Of a stretch of 64,000 nucleotides of DNA, positions 25,622 through 34,154 are shown in pieces (the stretch's first letter is position 1; each line of letters begins with the position of its first letter). The position numbers and the translations under genes are program-made. The stretch is from an uncultured Granulosicoccaceae bacterium (lineage in GTDB: Bacteria; Pseudomonadota; Gammaproteobacteria; Granulosicoccales; Granulosicoccaceae), in NCBI GenBank assembly GCA_937922675.1, contig CALAJN010000014.1:248001-312000 (forward strand), given 5' to 3'. The notes beneath the pieces are model-generated. The model saw only the letters and a program-made list of their open reading frames with translations. It did not search any database and had not been told where the DNA came from.

Positions 25622-26554
25622 ATGAGCACCCGATTTGGAGAAATCCCCGGCACAGGATTTGAGGTTGTCGATCCTGCGTTTGCTGCCTGCTTTGTTGGGC
25701 ACGCTCGTGTCGAGCGTCTGTGGACAGGTGCGCGATGGAGTGAGGGTCCCGCCTGGTTCGCCGCCGGTCGGTATCTGGTGTGGTCGGATATTCCCAACAA
25801 CCGCATGCTGCGCTGGGACGAAACCAATGGCGAGGTGTCGGTCTTTCGTTCACCGTCTGGCAACAGTAACGGCAATACGGTAGACCGCCAGGGGCGCCTT
25901 GTGACCTGTGAGCATCTGCAACGTCGCGTGACCCGAACCGAGTACGACGGCTCGATTACAGTCTTGGCCGACAAATATGGCGGTGCCCGCCTCAACTCAC
26001 CCAACGATGTTGTGGTCAAGTCGGATGGCTCCATCTGGTTTACTGATCCGAGCTACGGCATCCTCAGTGATTACGAGGGTGAGCGTGCAGACCCTGAATT
26101 GCCGTGCAATGTGTATCGGATTGATCCCGATGGTTCTCTTGCTGTAGTGGCGGACGATTTTGTCATGCCCAACGGGCTCGCCTTCTCACCCGATGAGTCT
26201 CACTTGTACGTGTCGGACACAGGTGCGACCCATCAGGCTGACGGTCCTCGTCACCTTCGCAAACTGGCGGTGTCGGCTGATGGTCAATCTCTGGCCACGG
26301 ACTCTGTTTTTGCGACCTGTCAGGCCGGGTTGTTCGACGGGTTTCGTCTCGATGACGAAGGGCGTGTCTGGACCAGTACTGATGAGGGCATACACTGCTA
26401 CGCCAATGATGGCACGCTGATTGGCAAGATATTGATTCCCGAAGGTGTCGCCAACCTTGTATTCGGTGGTGCCAAACGTAATCGATTGTTTATCTGCGGT
26501 ACCACATCGCTTTACTCAGTCTATGTCACAGCACGAGCCTGTACTCCGGGATGA
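25622..26554 (+). CDS. SMP-30/gluconolactonase family protein
   Basis: Six-bladed beta-propeller lactonase of 310 residues. ATG 25622 is chosen; the 27 upstream in-frame codons do not resemble the family. Diagnostic stretches are RWSEGPAWF near residue 38 (the Glu binds the divalent metal), NGNTVDRQGRLVTCEH, RLNSPNDVVVKSDGSIWFTDPSYG near 130 (metal-binding Asn), MPNGLAFSPDESHLYVSDTG (metal-binding Asn and Asp) and FDGFRLDDEGRVWT. It should hydrolyse an aldonolactone such as gluconolactone, providing substrate for the divergent gluconokinase operon. No signal peptide is seen, so it is probably cytoplasmic. Confidence 0.9.
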   Translation: MSTRFGEIPGTGFEVVDPAFAACFVGHARVERLWTGARWSEGPAWFAAGRYLVWSDIPNNRMLRWDETNGEVSVFRSPSGNSNGNTVDRQGRLVTCEHLQRRVTRTEYDGSITVLADKYGGARLNSPNDVVVKSDGSIWFTDPSYGILSDYEGERADPELPCNVYRIDPDGSLAVVADDFVMPNGLAFSPDESHLYVSDTGATHQADGPRHLRKLAVSADGQSLATDSVFATCQAGLFDGFRLDDEGRVWTSTDEGIHCYANDGTLIGKILIPEGVANLVFGGAKRNRLFICGTTSLYSVYVTARACTPG

Positions 26555-26588
26555 GGCCTTCATCTGCATCTTCCAGGTGTACTGATCG

Positions 26589-27749
26589 ATGAATCAAAAG
26601 CTCGTTAATCGCGCCGTGCTTGCGCTTGTTGTCGCAGGAATATCGGCCTTGTTCCTGCGCATGCTCTTGCCGTTCTTGCAGGCGATTTTTCTTGCGGCGC
26701 TGTTCTCGGCTCTGTTTACGCCTCTCTACCGCAAGATACTGATGCATGTTGGCGAGCGTAAGCCGCTGGCAGCTGGGTTGACCTTAACCGTTGTACTGCT
26801 GTTTGTCGGTGTACCACTGGCTATCGTTTTTGTTGCTGTTTTGACCCAAGCGCTGGATGTGGCGGAAACAGCACGCCCATGGGTGCAGGAGCAGTTGGCA
26901 TCACCGGGGGCAATGACGGGGTGGTTTGAGTCCCTGCCTTTTTATGAGCGCATTGTGCCTTATCGCGAGCTGGCTCTTTCACGCATCGGACAGTTAGCAG
27001 GAACATTGAGTGGCGTGCTCATCAATTTTCTTCAGTCAGCAACCGTTGGGACAGTCAGCGCCTTGCTCTCGTTGTTGATCATGTTCTACACCATGTTCTT
27101 CTTTTTGATGGACGGAGACCGCTTGTTGTATCTGGTGCTCTACTACCTGCCTCTGAACGATCAGGACGAGACGCAACTGCTCAACCGCTTTTTGTCTGTG
27201 ACCAGAGCCACCTTGCGCGGCACCGCTGTCATTGGTGTCCTGCAAGGAGCATTGGCCGGTCTGGCGCTGTTCTTTGCTGGAGTGCCCAGTTCCTTGTTCT
27301 GGGCTGTTGTCATGATGTTTCTGTCGGTAGTGCCGGGAATTGGCGCGGCGCTGGTCTGGATTCCTGCCGTTGTGTGGTTGTTGGTCAGTGGCAAGCTGGT
27401 GACTGCTTTGGTCGTGGCTGCGTTCTGCAGCATTGTGGTCGGAACACTGGACAATGTGCTCAGGCCGCGGCTGGTTGGCAACGATGCTCAGCTGCACGAT
27501 CTGCTGATCTTTTTCAGCACGCTGGGTGGGCTGCTTCTGTTCGGATTTACCGGTTTTATTATCGGGCCGATCATCGCAGCCCTGTTTGTCACCGTCTGGG
27601 AGCTGTACGGAGAGGAGTTCAGAGAATGGTTGCCCAAAACGACGTTCAAGCCTGATTCTCATCGGTCCGCGCATGAGCCTGACAGCGAAGTCGACAAGCT
27701 CGATGGTAGTAGCTCGCCGGGCGCGGATGATCCGCGAAAACTCACATAG
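26589..27749 (+). CDS. AI-2E family transporter (PerM/YdiK type)
   Basis: Membrane protein of 386 residues with the family's eight hydrophobic segments. It opens with two segments (AVLALVVAGISALFLRMLLPFLQAIFLAALFSALFTPLYRK), followed by a long periplasmic loop and the conserved core GVLQGALAGLALFFAGVPSSLFWAVVMMFLSVVPGIGAALVWIPA, then LRPRLVGND and FTGFIIGPIIAALFVTVWELY. Members export autoinducer-2, act as Na+/H+ exchangers or are uncharacterised. The C-terminal 40 residues are hydrophilic. It starts 34 bases after the gluconolactonase gene. Confidence 0.9.
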   Translation: MNQKLVNRAVLALVVAGISALFLRMLLPFLQAIFLAALFSALFTPLYRKILMHVGERKPLAAGLTLTVVLLFVGVPLAIVFVAVLTQALDVAETARPWVQEQLASPGAMTGWFESLPFYERIVPYRELALSRIGQLAGTLSGVLINFLQSATVGTVSALLSLLIMFYTMFFFLMDGDRLLYLVLYYLPLNDQDETQLLNRFLSVTRATLRGTAVIGVLQGALAGLALFFAGVPSSLFWAVVMMFLSVVPGIGAALVWIPAVVWLLVSGKLVTALVVAAFCSIVVGTLDNVLRPRLVGNDAQLHDLLIFFSTLGGLLLFGFTGFIIGPIIAALFVTVWELYGEEFREWLPKTTFKPDSHRSAHEPDSEVDKLDGSSSPGADDPRKLT

Positions 27750-27769
27750 CGCGCGTGTGCCTGTTGTCG

Positions 27770-28459
27770 CTACCAGTTTTGAGGCAACTTGCGCTTGAGT
27801 TGGATGCGTCCCTGGATGATCTCGACGTACTCGCCCTTGACCAGCTCAGCCATGACCTTGCCCACCATTTCTCGGGACGCACCTATCAGGTTGCCAAGTT
27901 CTTGATGAGAGTACTTGCGCTCGAGCGTGGGCAGCGCAGACTCATCCTGCCATGCAAGCGATTCGTCTTCGATGCCTGCGAGTTCGCGTAATTTGTCAGC
28001 CAGGCGTCGGTACACGTTGTCCAGAGCAAGGCTGCGGCTCCCCTCGGTGGCAACGCGCAATCGTTGAGTCAATGAGCGGATGATGTTGAGCGCGAACTCC
28101 GGACTGTGATCAATGCAGTCAAGCAGCCCTTGGCGACCGATGACCAGTACCGAGGACTCCTCGAGCGCCATGACGCTCGCAGATCGCGGCTCGCCGTCGA
28201 GCAAGGCCATATCACCCATGACAGCCCCTGGTCCGAGCTGATGCAATACGAGTTCGCGGCCATTGTCGTCACTGACAAAGACCTTGAATTCACCCGAGCT
28301 GACGACGTACATGGAGTCGCCCTTGTCACCTTCCTGCATCAAGAGGACATTCTTGCCAAAACGCTGCTCACGCGATTGTGTAGCGAGCAGGCTCAGTTGT
28401 TCGTCTGTCAGGTGCTCGAACAATTCCGCGCCGCGCAGACGTGCCACTACATCGCTCAT
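27770..28459 (-). CDS. Crp/Fnr family transcriptional regulator
   Basis: Regulator of 229 residues. A cyclic-nucleotide-binding domain comes first, with the phosphate-cassette-like motif GDMALLDGEPRSASVMA near residue 75; then a dimerisation helix; then a winged helix-turn-helix (YSHQELGNLIGASREMVGKVMAEL). There is no N-terminal cysteine cluster, so it is not an iron-sulphur FNR. The cassette retains the Arg and Ser that hold the nucleotide phosphate, so cAMP or c-di-GMP could be the ligand. ATG 28459 has GGAGAG seven bases upstream; an ATG at 28474 overlaps that site and is rejected. Confidence 0.92.
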   Translation of the reverse strand: MSDVVARLRGAELFEHLTDEQLSLLATQSREQRFGKNVLLMQEGDKGDSMYVVSSGEFKVFVSDDNGRELVLHQLGPGAVMGDMALLDGEPRSASVMALEESSVLVIGRQGLLDCIDHSPEFALNIIRSLTQRLRVATEGSRSLALDNVYRRLADKLRELAGIEDESLAWQDESALPTLERKYSHQELGNLIGASREMVGKVMAELVKGEYVEIIQGRIQLKRKLPQNW

Positions 28460-28655
28460 CAATCGACTCTCCATGGTTTTATGACTAAAGCTTCTGTCAT
28501 GCCTCCGACACTCGAGTGGTGTTTGGGTGGCGCGGCCTACATGATAACGGCTCTGACCGATTCTTAGCGTGAGTCACGTACAACGGAGTCACCCCACCAC
28601 AGCGCATCAGACCGGTAGACTGGTACCCGGTGTATTGCGGCTGATGGAGGCAATG

Positions 28656-29021
28656 ATGTCCGAGAGTCGTTTCAGTGAGGGTGGCATTGACTACATCGAG
28701 TTACCCGCCAGTGACTTTGACGCTGTTGAGGCTTTCTACAGCCGCGTATTCGGATGGACCTTTGTCGATTGGGGGGAGGATTATCGAGCCTTCAATGATG
28801 GGCGCCTGGACGGTGGGTTTTTCAAGTCTGCCTTGACCTCGGGTCAGGATGATGGCGCACCGTTGATCATATTCAGAACTGCTGACCTGGAAAGTTGCGC
28901 GGCGGCCGTTGTTGCGGCCGGAGGTGTCATCGTAAAACCGGTCTTTGCTTTTCCCGGCGGGCGCCGCTTTCACTTCACCGACCCCTGCGGGAATGAACTT
29001 GCGGTCTGGTCAGATAGATGA
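28656..29021 (+). CDS. VOC (glyoxalase/bleomycin resistance) family protein
   Basis: Small metal-dependent fold of 121 residues with two beta-alpha-beta-beta-beta repeats. Motifs are IDYIELPASDFDAVEAFYSRVFGWTF near residue 9 and FPGGRRFHFTDPCGNELAVWS at the end, both characteristic of the CFP32/27 kDa antigen-like branch. The start ATG 28656 has GGAGG at 28646-28650; a second ATG three bases earlier is also possible. The substrate is unknown. It is divergent from the Crp-family gene. Confidence 0.88.
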   Translation: MSESRFSEGGIDYIELPASDFDAVEAFYSRVFGWTFVDWGEDYRAFNDGRLDGGFFKSALTSGQDDGAPLIIFRTADLESCAAAVVAAGGVIVKPVFAFPGGRRFHFTDPCGNELAVWSDR

Positions 29022-29027
29022 GCCGTC

Positions 29028-29627
29028 TCAGCACTGAGCGGGAATGTCTTGTTCGAGTATTGCAACGGGTCGGGCCAGATAGCTGACTCGCTCGGCGGTA
29101 GAGCCATTGTTGTTGATATCGTTGACGTCAGAGAACTCGATGTTGAGTGAGCCGTTGATGTTCAGAGACACAGTGGCATTGTCAAAATCGAAGATGTCAT
29201 TGAGAAATATCTGTGGATCATCAATCAAGCGATTGAGGGTGATCAGCCCCTGTATGGGACGTTCGCTACAGTTGCCGGTACGGTCGTCAATATCGTAGAG
29301 CACCACTTCGGCTGAGCCGTCTGAGCCAGGAGGGCGAATCACAAGCATCGCAGCGTCGCCTTCAGAGCCACTCCAGTTGCCGGTCAGGTCAAACACGCCA
29401 GCGAAATTGGTCAGTATGATCAGATCTTCGAAGTCAAAATCAAAGCTGTCACCAGTGTTGCCGCCTGAATCGAGGTCGCCACCGCATGCAGTGAACACCG
29501 TGAGAGCAGCAGCAAGGCTCGCAGTACACAGGGCTCTCGATACTGGCGATCGGGCCCGAGTTGAGGGTATGTTGTAGTCGCTGAACATAGCAGGCTTGTT
29601 GTTTGTCAAAGATATAGCATTTGCCAT
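29028..29627 (-). CDS. Small putative lipoprotein
   Basis: About 199 residues from ATG 29627, or 186 from ATG 29588; neither has a clear ribosome site. A hydrophobic segment ends in the lipobox VFTAC followed by GGDLDSGG, so the mature protein is probably anchored in the outer membrane. The rest is acidic and strand-rich (FAGVFDLTGNWSGSEGD, VSLNINGSLNIEFSDVND) and ends in a cysteine. No family is recognised. Its 5' part overlaps the last bases of the permease-like remnant next door, so it may have moved into a decaying locus. Confidence 0.65.
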   Translation of the reverse strand: MANAISLTNNKPAMFSDYNIPSTRARSPVSRALCTASLAAALTVFTACGGDLDSGGNTGDSFDFDFEDLIILTNFAGVFDLTGNWSGSEGDAAMLVIRPPGSDGSAEVVLYDIDDRTGNCSERPIQGLITLNRLIDDPQIFLNDIFDFDNATVSLNINGSLNIEFSDVNDINNNGSTAERVSYLARPVAILEQDIPAQC

Positions 29628-29812
29628 CGACAGGCGCCAGTCGAACTGACTCTTCCGGCCGGTGCTCGGGTTCTCTCGGATGGCGCGCCCGATACCATTG
29701 ATTCCGCGATCGGATAGATTGCGAACACGGTATATATCAGCGTGGCAGTCGCCAGCAACACCCCGATAATCAGCGTGGAGTCGCTTGCGTGTCCCCGCTC
29801 TGCCGAAGCAAT
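29619..29812 (-). pseudogene. Possible remnant of a sugar ABC permease (N-terminal stub)
   Basis: Directly after the binding-protein stop, the same minus-strand frame reads on without a start codon: a polar stretch, then the membrane segment STLIIGVLLATATLIYTVFAIYPI and AESMVSG, then about 25 residues to a stop near 29619. A single membrane segment ending in YP is how MalF/MalG-type permeases begin, and this is where a permease gene is expected. No further permease or ATPase follows; a lipoprotein gene takes over. I read it as a truncated, dead permease, but a chance hydrophobic frame cannot be excluded. Confidence 0.35.
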
Positions 29813-31147
29813 TTACACTCCTGAAGCGTAGCCCAAGCTCCAGAACGGCTCGAACCAGCTGTCGAGATTGGCCTGCGCGGCGGCCGCTGCCTCCCTGGGT
29901 GTCATCGTGCCATTGATGACATTGGCGGTTAGCGTCCATAGTGGCGTGTCGAGCGGAGGTTTGCCTCGTGCCAGAATCTGATGCGCGAGGCGTATCGTGG
30001 ATTCGCAGATGTCACGCTTCGCAATGAACTCACTTGCCAGTGCGTTCTCAACATCAATGCTGTGTGATGACAGTGAGAAAAAGCCAGGTGCTGCGTTGGT
30101 GAGCAAAACGGCAAATTCCTGGCTCGTAGTCCACTCAAGAAACGTCCTGACTGCTTCCTCGTTTTCAGTGGCAGCGTTCATGCCGATGCCTGTGTTGGTG
30201 TGATCACTGATGTGACACGTCCCGTCAACGCTTGCTCGGGGTGGAGGAACAGCGCCTAACTCAGAGTCAGCATGTTGCTGAAAGCCTGTGATTTCCCATG
30301 AGCCGGTTGGATAGATTGCAGCTCTGCCGAGGGTAAACAGATTTTGGCTGTCGGTATAGCCCTGAGCCTGATGGCCATCGCCAAGGTAGGGTGCCCACTT
30401 CTGCATCTCAGTGAAGGCTTGAACAAAGGCGTCGTCGGTCAGCTTCGCTTGACCACTGAGCAAGGCGTTGCGACCCTATTCGCCGTTCCAGAAAACCGGG
30501 CCCACGTGGGTGTCACCCATGGTTGCGGCCTCCCACTGGTCCTTGGTACCCATGGCCATCGGAATGAAGCTACCGTCCGCTTTAATGGCATCGAGTACTG
30601 CATAAAGGTCATCCAGTGTTGTCGGTATCTCAATACCCAGCTCGGCAAAAGCGTCCTTGTTGCACATGAAGCCGTGGATCACCGAAGCCATCGGCACACA
30701 AAGGTTCGCTCTGCCATCGTCGGTTGACCACGCGGCGCGTGCCACATCGGTAAAGTTTTCCTCAAGACCGGGCAGGTCTTTCATATCGGCGAGGTGACCT
30801 TCTTCGTGCAGTGCCAGAGCGACATCAAAGGGACGGCATACAATGATGTCCCCAGCGGTGCCGCCTGCCAGACGAGCGTTCAGTGCGGCGTTGTACTCGG
30901 TGGGTGTGGTTGGCGTGGATTGCACGTCAATCTCGGGATATTGAGCTTCGAAGATCGGCAGTATCTTCTCGTCCCGGATCGCCTGATCCTCGGAGCGCCA
31001 GCTTTCAATCGTGATGACTGTCTCTGCGACGCTGTTGCCGCAAACAAGCAGTGCCAATGCCGCTGTTGGTCCGAGAAGGCGCCTTGGGGTTGATTTTGTC
31101 GAGAGCTGTGGCAGTGGAGGTAGACGTTGATACAGATGCGTCTCCAC
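29813..31147 (-). pseudogene. Sugar ABC transporter substrate-binding protein with in-frame stop
   Basis: Family-1 type extracellular solute-binding protein split by a TAG at 30476-30478. The upstream 223 codons carry a signal sequence (LGPTAALALLVCGNSVAE) and the N-lobe (ITIESWRSEDQ, LNARLAGGTAGDIIVCRPFD). After the stop the same frame continues for about 220 codons with normal C-lobe features (GSWEITGFQQ, NTGIGMNAATENEEAVRTFLEW). Across the stop the text is FWNGE-stop-GRNALLSG, so one base change explains it and nothing else is lost. The full length would be 444 residues, normal for the family. It is divergent from the amino-sugar operon and was probably its importer. Stop-codon readthrough or an assembly error are alternatives. 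Confidence 0.85.
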
Positions 31148-31263
31148 TCTGAATCCGGTGCGGGTGCGCTGGTTGCCTCGATGGTAACGGTCCCGCGGTA
31201 CTCGTTACAATCCGATATGCCCTATCCATTTCGACGTAGAGTGAAGTTGCACGTTGGTCCCTC

Positions 31264-32112
31264 ATGCTGATAGCTGTGGATGGGGGCGCTACGCATTGCC
31301 GTCTTGCGGTTTTCAACGAGCAGGGAAGGCGAGTCGCTGCTCGCCGCCTGGCGCAGCACGCGAGCTTGTCGCTTGGCGTGGCAGAGGCCTGCGCCACTGT
31401 GCGCCAAGGCATGGAGCAGCTTCAGGCTGAGGTGACACAGACACTCGACTCGTGCCAGTTGTATTGCGGTTTGGCGGGGTCATTACGCGTAGACAGGCGG
31501 CAGCAGTTCATCGAGTATTTCTCCCCGGATCGTCATGTCGAGGTCACAACCGACGGGCATGCACAGCTTTTGGGAGCGACGGGGGGAGGCCCGGGCGTGT
31601 GTCTCGCTGTCGGGACCGGAAGCGTGGTCCATTGGTGCGACAACAGAGGCGTGCTGGGTATGGCCGGCGGTTGGGGCTATCCAGTTGGAGATCAGGCCTC
31701 CGCGGCATGGCTTGGTCTGCAATTGTTGCAGCACTACGTTGAAGCGCGCGATCAAGGGCTGCCATTGACAGGCTTGCTTGAGGCATTACAGGCAGCGGTT
31801 GGCAGCGACACCGAGCAGATTCAATCCTGGACAACCAGTTCTCGTTCTTCTCGGGTCGCGGCTCTGGCACCGCTGGTTTCGCAGTTTCATGCACAAGCTG
31901 ATGTCCTGGCAACGCAACTGCTTGAGCGAGGCATCGACGAATGTGAACGCCTGTACGCCTGTGCACCCCGCGAGCTACCGCTGTGGATTACAGGCGGCCT
32001 GGCTGAGCTCTATCAACCCGGGCTCGAGCGTCGTGGGTTCAACTTTGAAACCATTCGTGGTGACGCACTTGAGGGCTTGAAGCTGTACGCGCTGTCGCGG
32101 GGTGAGACATGA
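31264..32112 (+). CDS. BadF/BadG family sugar kinase (GlcNAc/MurNAc kinase candidate)
   Basis: ASKHA-fold kinase of 282 residues. The phosphate-1 motif is AVDGGATHCRLAVFN at the N-terminus, phosphate-2 is LAVGTGSVVHW, and the adenosine motif region is WITGGLAELY. GGWGYPVGDQASAAWLG is typical of N-acetylglucosamine kinases of this family. Clostridial MurK, from the same family, phosphorylates both GlcNAc and MurNAc. Followed by nagA and murQ with overlapping genes, this enzyme should make GlcNAc-6-P and MurNAc-6-P for them. The start ATG 31264 sits 117 bases from the divergent binding-protein gene. Confidence 0.85.
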   Translation: MLIAVDGGATHCRLAVFNEQGRRVAARRLAQHASLSLGVAEACATVRQGMEQLQAEVTQTLDSCQLYCGLAGSLRVDRRQQFIEYFSPDRHVEVTTDGHAQLLGATGGGPGVCLAVGTGSVVHWCDNRGVLGMAGGWGYPVGDQASAAWLGLQLLQHYVEARDQGLPLTGLLEALQAAVGSDTEQIQSWTTSSRSSRVAALAPLVSQFHAQADVLATQLLERGIDECERLYACAPRELPLWITGGLAELYQPGLERRGFNFETIRGDALEGLKLYALSRGET

Positions 32113-33194
32113 CCGATGGCTACTACCTTTGTGCCGGCGAATGGCGGGCCCTGCGCTGTACGCATACCCACCTGGTCCACGCTCTGGATACCATCAAGCC
32201 TGCTCGCTCCTTGCCACGGTTTGTACCGGCCCCGGTTGATCTGCATGTGCATGGCGCTGGAGGCCATGATGTCATGGAGGGCGAGCACGCTCTGCGCGAG
32301 GTACTTCGCACCCAGGCAAGTCTGGGTTGTGGAGCGCTTCTGGCAACGTCAGTTGCAGCGCCACTGGAGGCCATTGATGCCTTTCTCGCTTCGGTAAAAA
32401 CGGTCATCGCGTCACCGGATGCTGGCTCTGCCACTCTTCTGGGAGCTCATCTGGAGGGGCCCTTTATCAACCCGAACAAGCTCGGCGCTCAGCCACCTCA
32501 TGCCTGCTCGCTGGATACCAAGGCCCTTGAGCGCTGGCTGCAAACAGGCGTTGTCCGTGTGGTTACCTACGCGCCCGAGGTGGATACCGCGAGTATCGTC
32601 CCGAGCCTCTGTGCGCGTTATGGTGTGCGTGCACAGATCGGTCACACGCTGTGCTCTGCGTGGCAAGCGCAGTCTGCACTAGCACTTGGTTGTGGCGTCA
32701 CTCATTTATGGAATGCCATGAGTGGAGCGGCCCATCGTGATGGCGGTGCCGCTGTGGCAGCGCTTGCAAAAGCTGGATATGCCGAGATCATCCCGGACGG
32801 CATTCATGTTGATGAGCTTGCGTTTCTTGCATCATGGCGTGCGATACCCAGACTCTATGCGGTTACCGACGGTACCGCTGCTGTGGGCATGTCCGATGGT
32901 GCATACCGTCTTGGAAGCCATGAAGTGCACAAGCACGGGCACCGGGTAGAGCTTGCCGACGGCACGCTGGCCGGAAGTTGTCTGGATCAGCTCAGGTTGT
33001 GCAAGGTCCTGAGAGACTGGTCTTTGAGTTGGCCGGAAATTTCGCGTATGAACAGTGAATTCCCAGCGCAGTGGTTGGATGAATCAAGCCTTGGAACCAT
33101 CGCCGTTGGTCAACGTGCTCATTGGCTTGAACTCGATGAAGACAGGCCCTGTGCCTTGTGGCTTGATGGACAGCGTCAGGAGTTGCATCAATGA
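32109..33194 (+). CDS. nagA: N-acetylglucosamine-6-phosphate deacetylase
   Basis: Metal-dependent amidohydrolase of 361 residues that removes acetate from GlcNAc-6-P to give glucosamine 6-phosphate. The family signatures are all visible: PAPVDLHVHGAGGHDVME near residue 40, the metal ligand in GAHLEGPFINPNKLGA near 112, QIGHTLCSA near 178, THLWNAMSG near 198 and AVTDGTAAVGMSDG (catalytic Asp) near 255. The ATG overlaps the kinase stop (ATGA) and its own stop overlaps the murQ start, so the three genes are translationally coupled. No glucosamine-6-phosphate deaminase is in the window. Confidence 0.94.
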   Translation: MTDGYYLCAGEWRALRCTHTHLVHALDTIKPARSLPRFVPAPVDLHVHGAGGHDVMEGEHALREVLRTQASLGCGALLATSVAAPLEAIDAFLASVKTVIASPDAGSATLLGAHLEGPFINPNKLGAQPPHACSLDTKALERWLQTGVVRVVTYAPEVDTASIVPSLCARYGVRAQIGHTLCSAWQAQSALALGCGVTHLWNAMSGAAHRDGGAAVAALAKAGYAEIIPDGIHVDELAFLASWRAIPRLYAVTDGTAAVGMSDGAYRLGSHEVHKHGHRVELADGTLAGSCLDQLRLCKVLRDWSLSWPEISRMNSEFPAQWLDESSLGTIAVGQRAHWLELDEDRPCALWLDGQRQELHQ

Positions 33195-34084
33195 GTGATA
33201 CAGAGTCTATCCAGGCGCATGCGCAAGCATTGGATCTCCAGGCAAGTGATCAACTGGTGACTGCCATTGTGACCAGTCAACGTCGGGCTCTGGACTCGGT
33301 GCTGAACTCAGCTGGTGCTCTTGGGCGCGCTGTCGATGCGACAGCAGCGCGTTTGGCGGAGGGTAGCGGTCGCCTCATGCTCGTGGGGGCAGGTGCGTCG
33401 GGTCGTTTGTGTATTCAAGACGGCGCTGAGTTGTGGCCAACCTTTGCCTGGCCGCACGAGCGGCTTGAGCTGGTGATGGCGGGCGGTCCTCAGGCCTTGC
33501 TCAAGAGTATTGAAGGCGTTGAGGACGATGTATCGGCTGCCTGTGCAGAGGTTGATGCATTAGGTGTTTGTGCCGATGATGTTGTGGTCGCCGTCGCCGC
33601 GAGTGGTCGCTCACCCTGGACGGTGGCCTGGCTTGAAAGTGCCGCTTCTTCTGGCGCATTGACCATTGCGATCAGTGGCAATGCTGATGCGCCACTACTG
33701 GCGCCCGCTGATCACGGCATCGTCTTGCACAGTGGCGCTGAGGTGTTGGCAGGCTCCACGCGTTTAGCCGCAGGGACGGCGCAGAAGGCTACGCTGAATG
33801 CCTTCAGCACGGCGCTGATGGTGCGCCTGAATCGTACGTTTGATAATTTGATGGTGGACATGGCTGCACGCAACACCAAACTCGACGCACGACGGGTGCG
33901 CATGCTGCAGACCATTGTGCCGACTCTTTCAGAGGCCGAGGCGTGCAGCGCTTTGCTTGGCGCGCAGGGGTGGGTGAAGCTTGCGGCACTACTCGCAAAG
34001 GGAGACTCGGTGACCTCAGCCGAGGCACGGCTCAAACGCTTCGGTGGGTCTCTGCGGAAGGCGCTTGCGGATATCCCGGTTTGA
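33191..34084 (+). CDS. murQ: N-acetylmuramic acid 6-phosphate etherase
   Basis: SIS-domain lyase of 297 residues that cleaves the lactyl ether of MurNAc-6-P to GlcNAc-6-P and lactate. Compared with Escherichia coli MurQ as I recall it, GAGASGRLCIQDGAELWPTF, SIEGVEDD, VAVAASGRSPW, AGTAQKATLNAFSTALM and FDNLMVDMAARNTKL all align, and both catalytic glutamates (in DGAEL and SIEGVED) are kept. The only visible change is GAGASGR for GAGTSGR. The product is the substrate of NagA, one gene upstream. Confidence 0.93.
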   Translation: MSDTESIQAHAQALDLQASDQLVTAIVTSQRRALDSVLNSAGALGRAVDATAARLAEGSGRLMLVGAGASGRLCIQDGAELWPTFAWPHERLELVMAGGPQALLKSIEGVEDDVSAACAEVDALGVCADDVVVAVAASGRSPWTVAWLESAASSGALTIAISGNADAPLLAPADHGIVLHSGAEVLAGSTRLAAGTAQKATLNAFSTALMVRLNRTFDNLMVDMAARNTKLDARRVRMLQTIVPTLSEAEACSALLGAQGWVKLAALLAKGDSVTSAEARLKRFGGSLRKALADIPV

Positions 34085-34154
34085 AGGGTCCGCAGCTGCC
34101 CTTTCGAGCAGCCGCGGTACCCGTACTTTCAGCCTTGTGCGTTACGCCTGGCGT

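Noticed and set aside
29028-29939. A 303-codon minus-strand frame as one gene
   Set aside because: Its first 100 codons overlap the end of the binding-protein gene in another frame and are Arg-rich; only the part from ATG 29627 has a lipoprotein signal.
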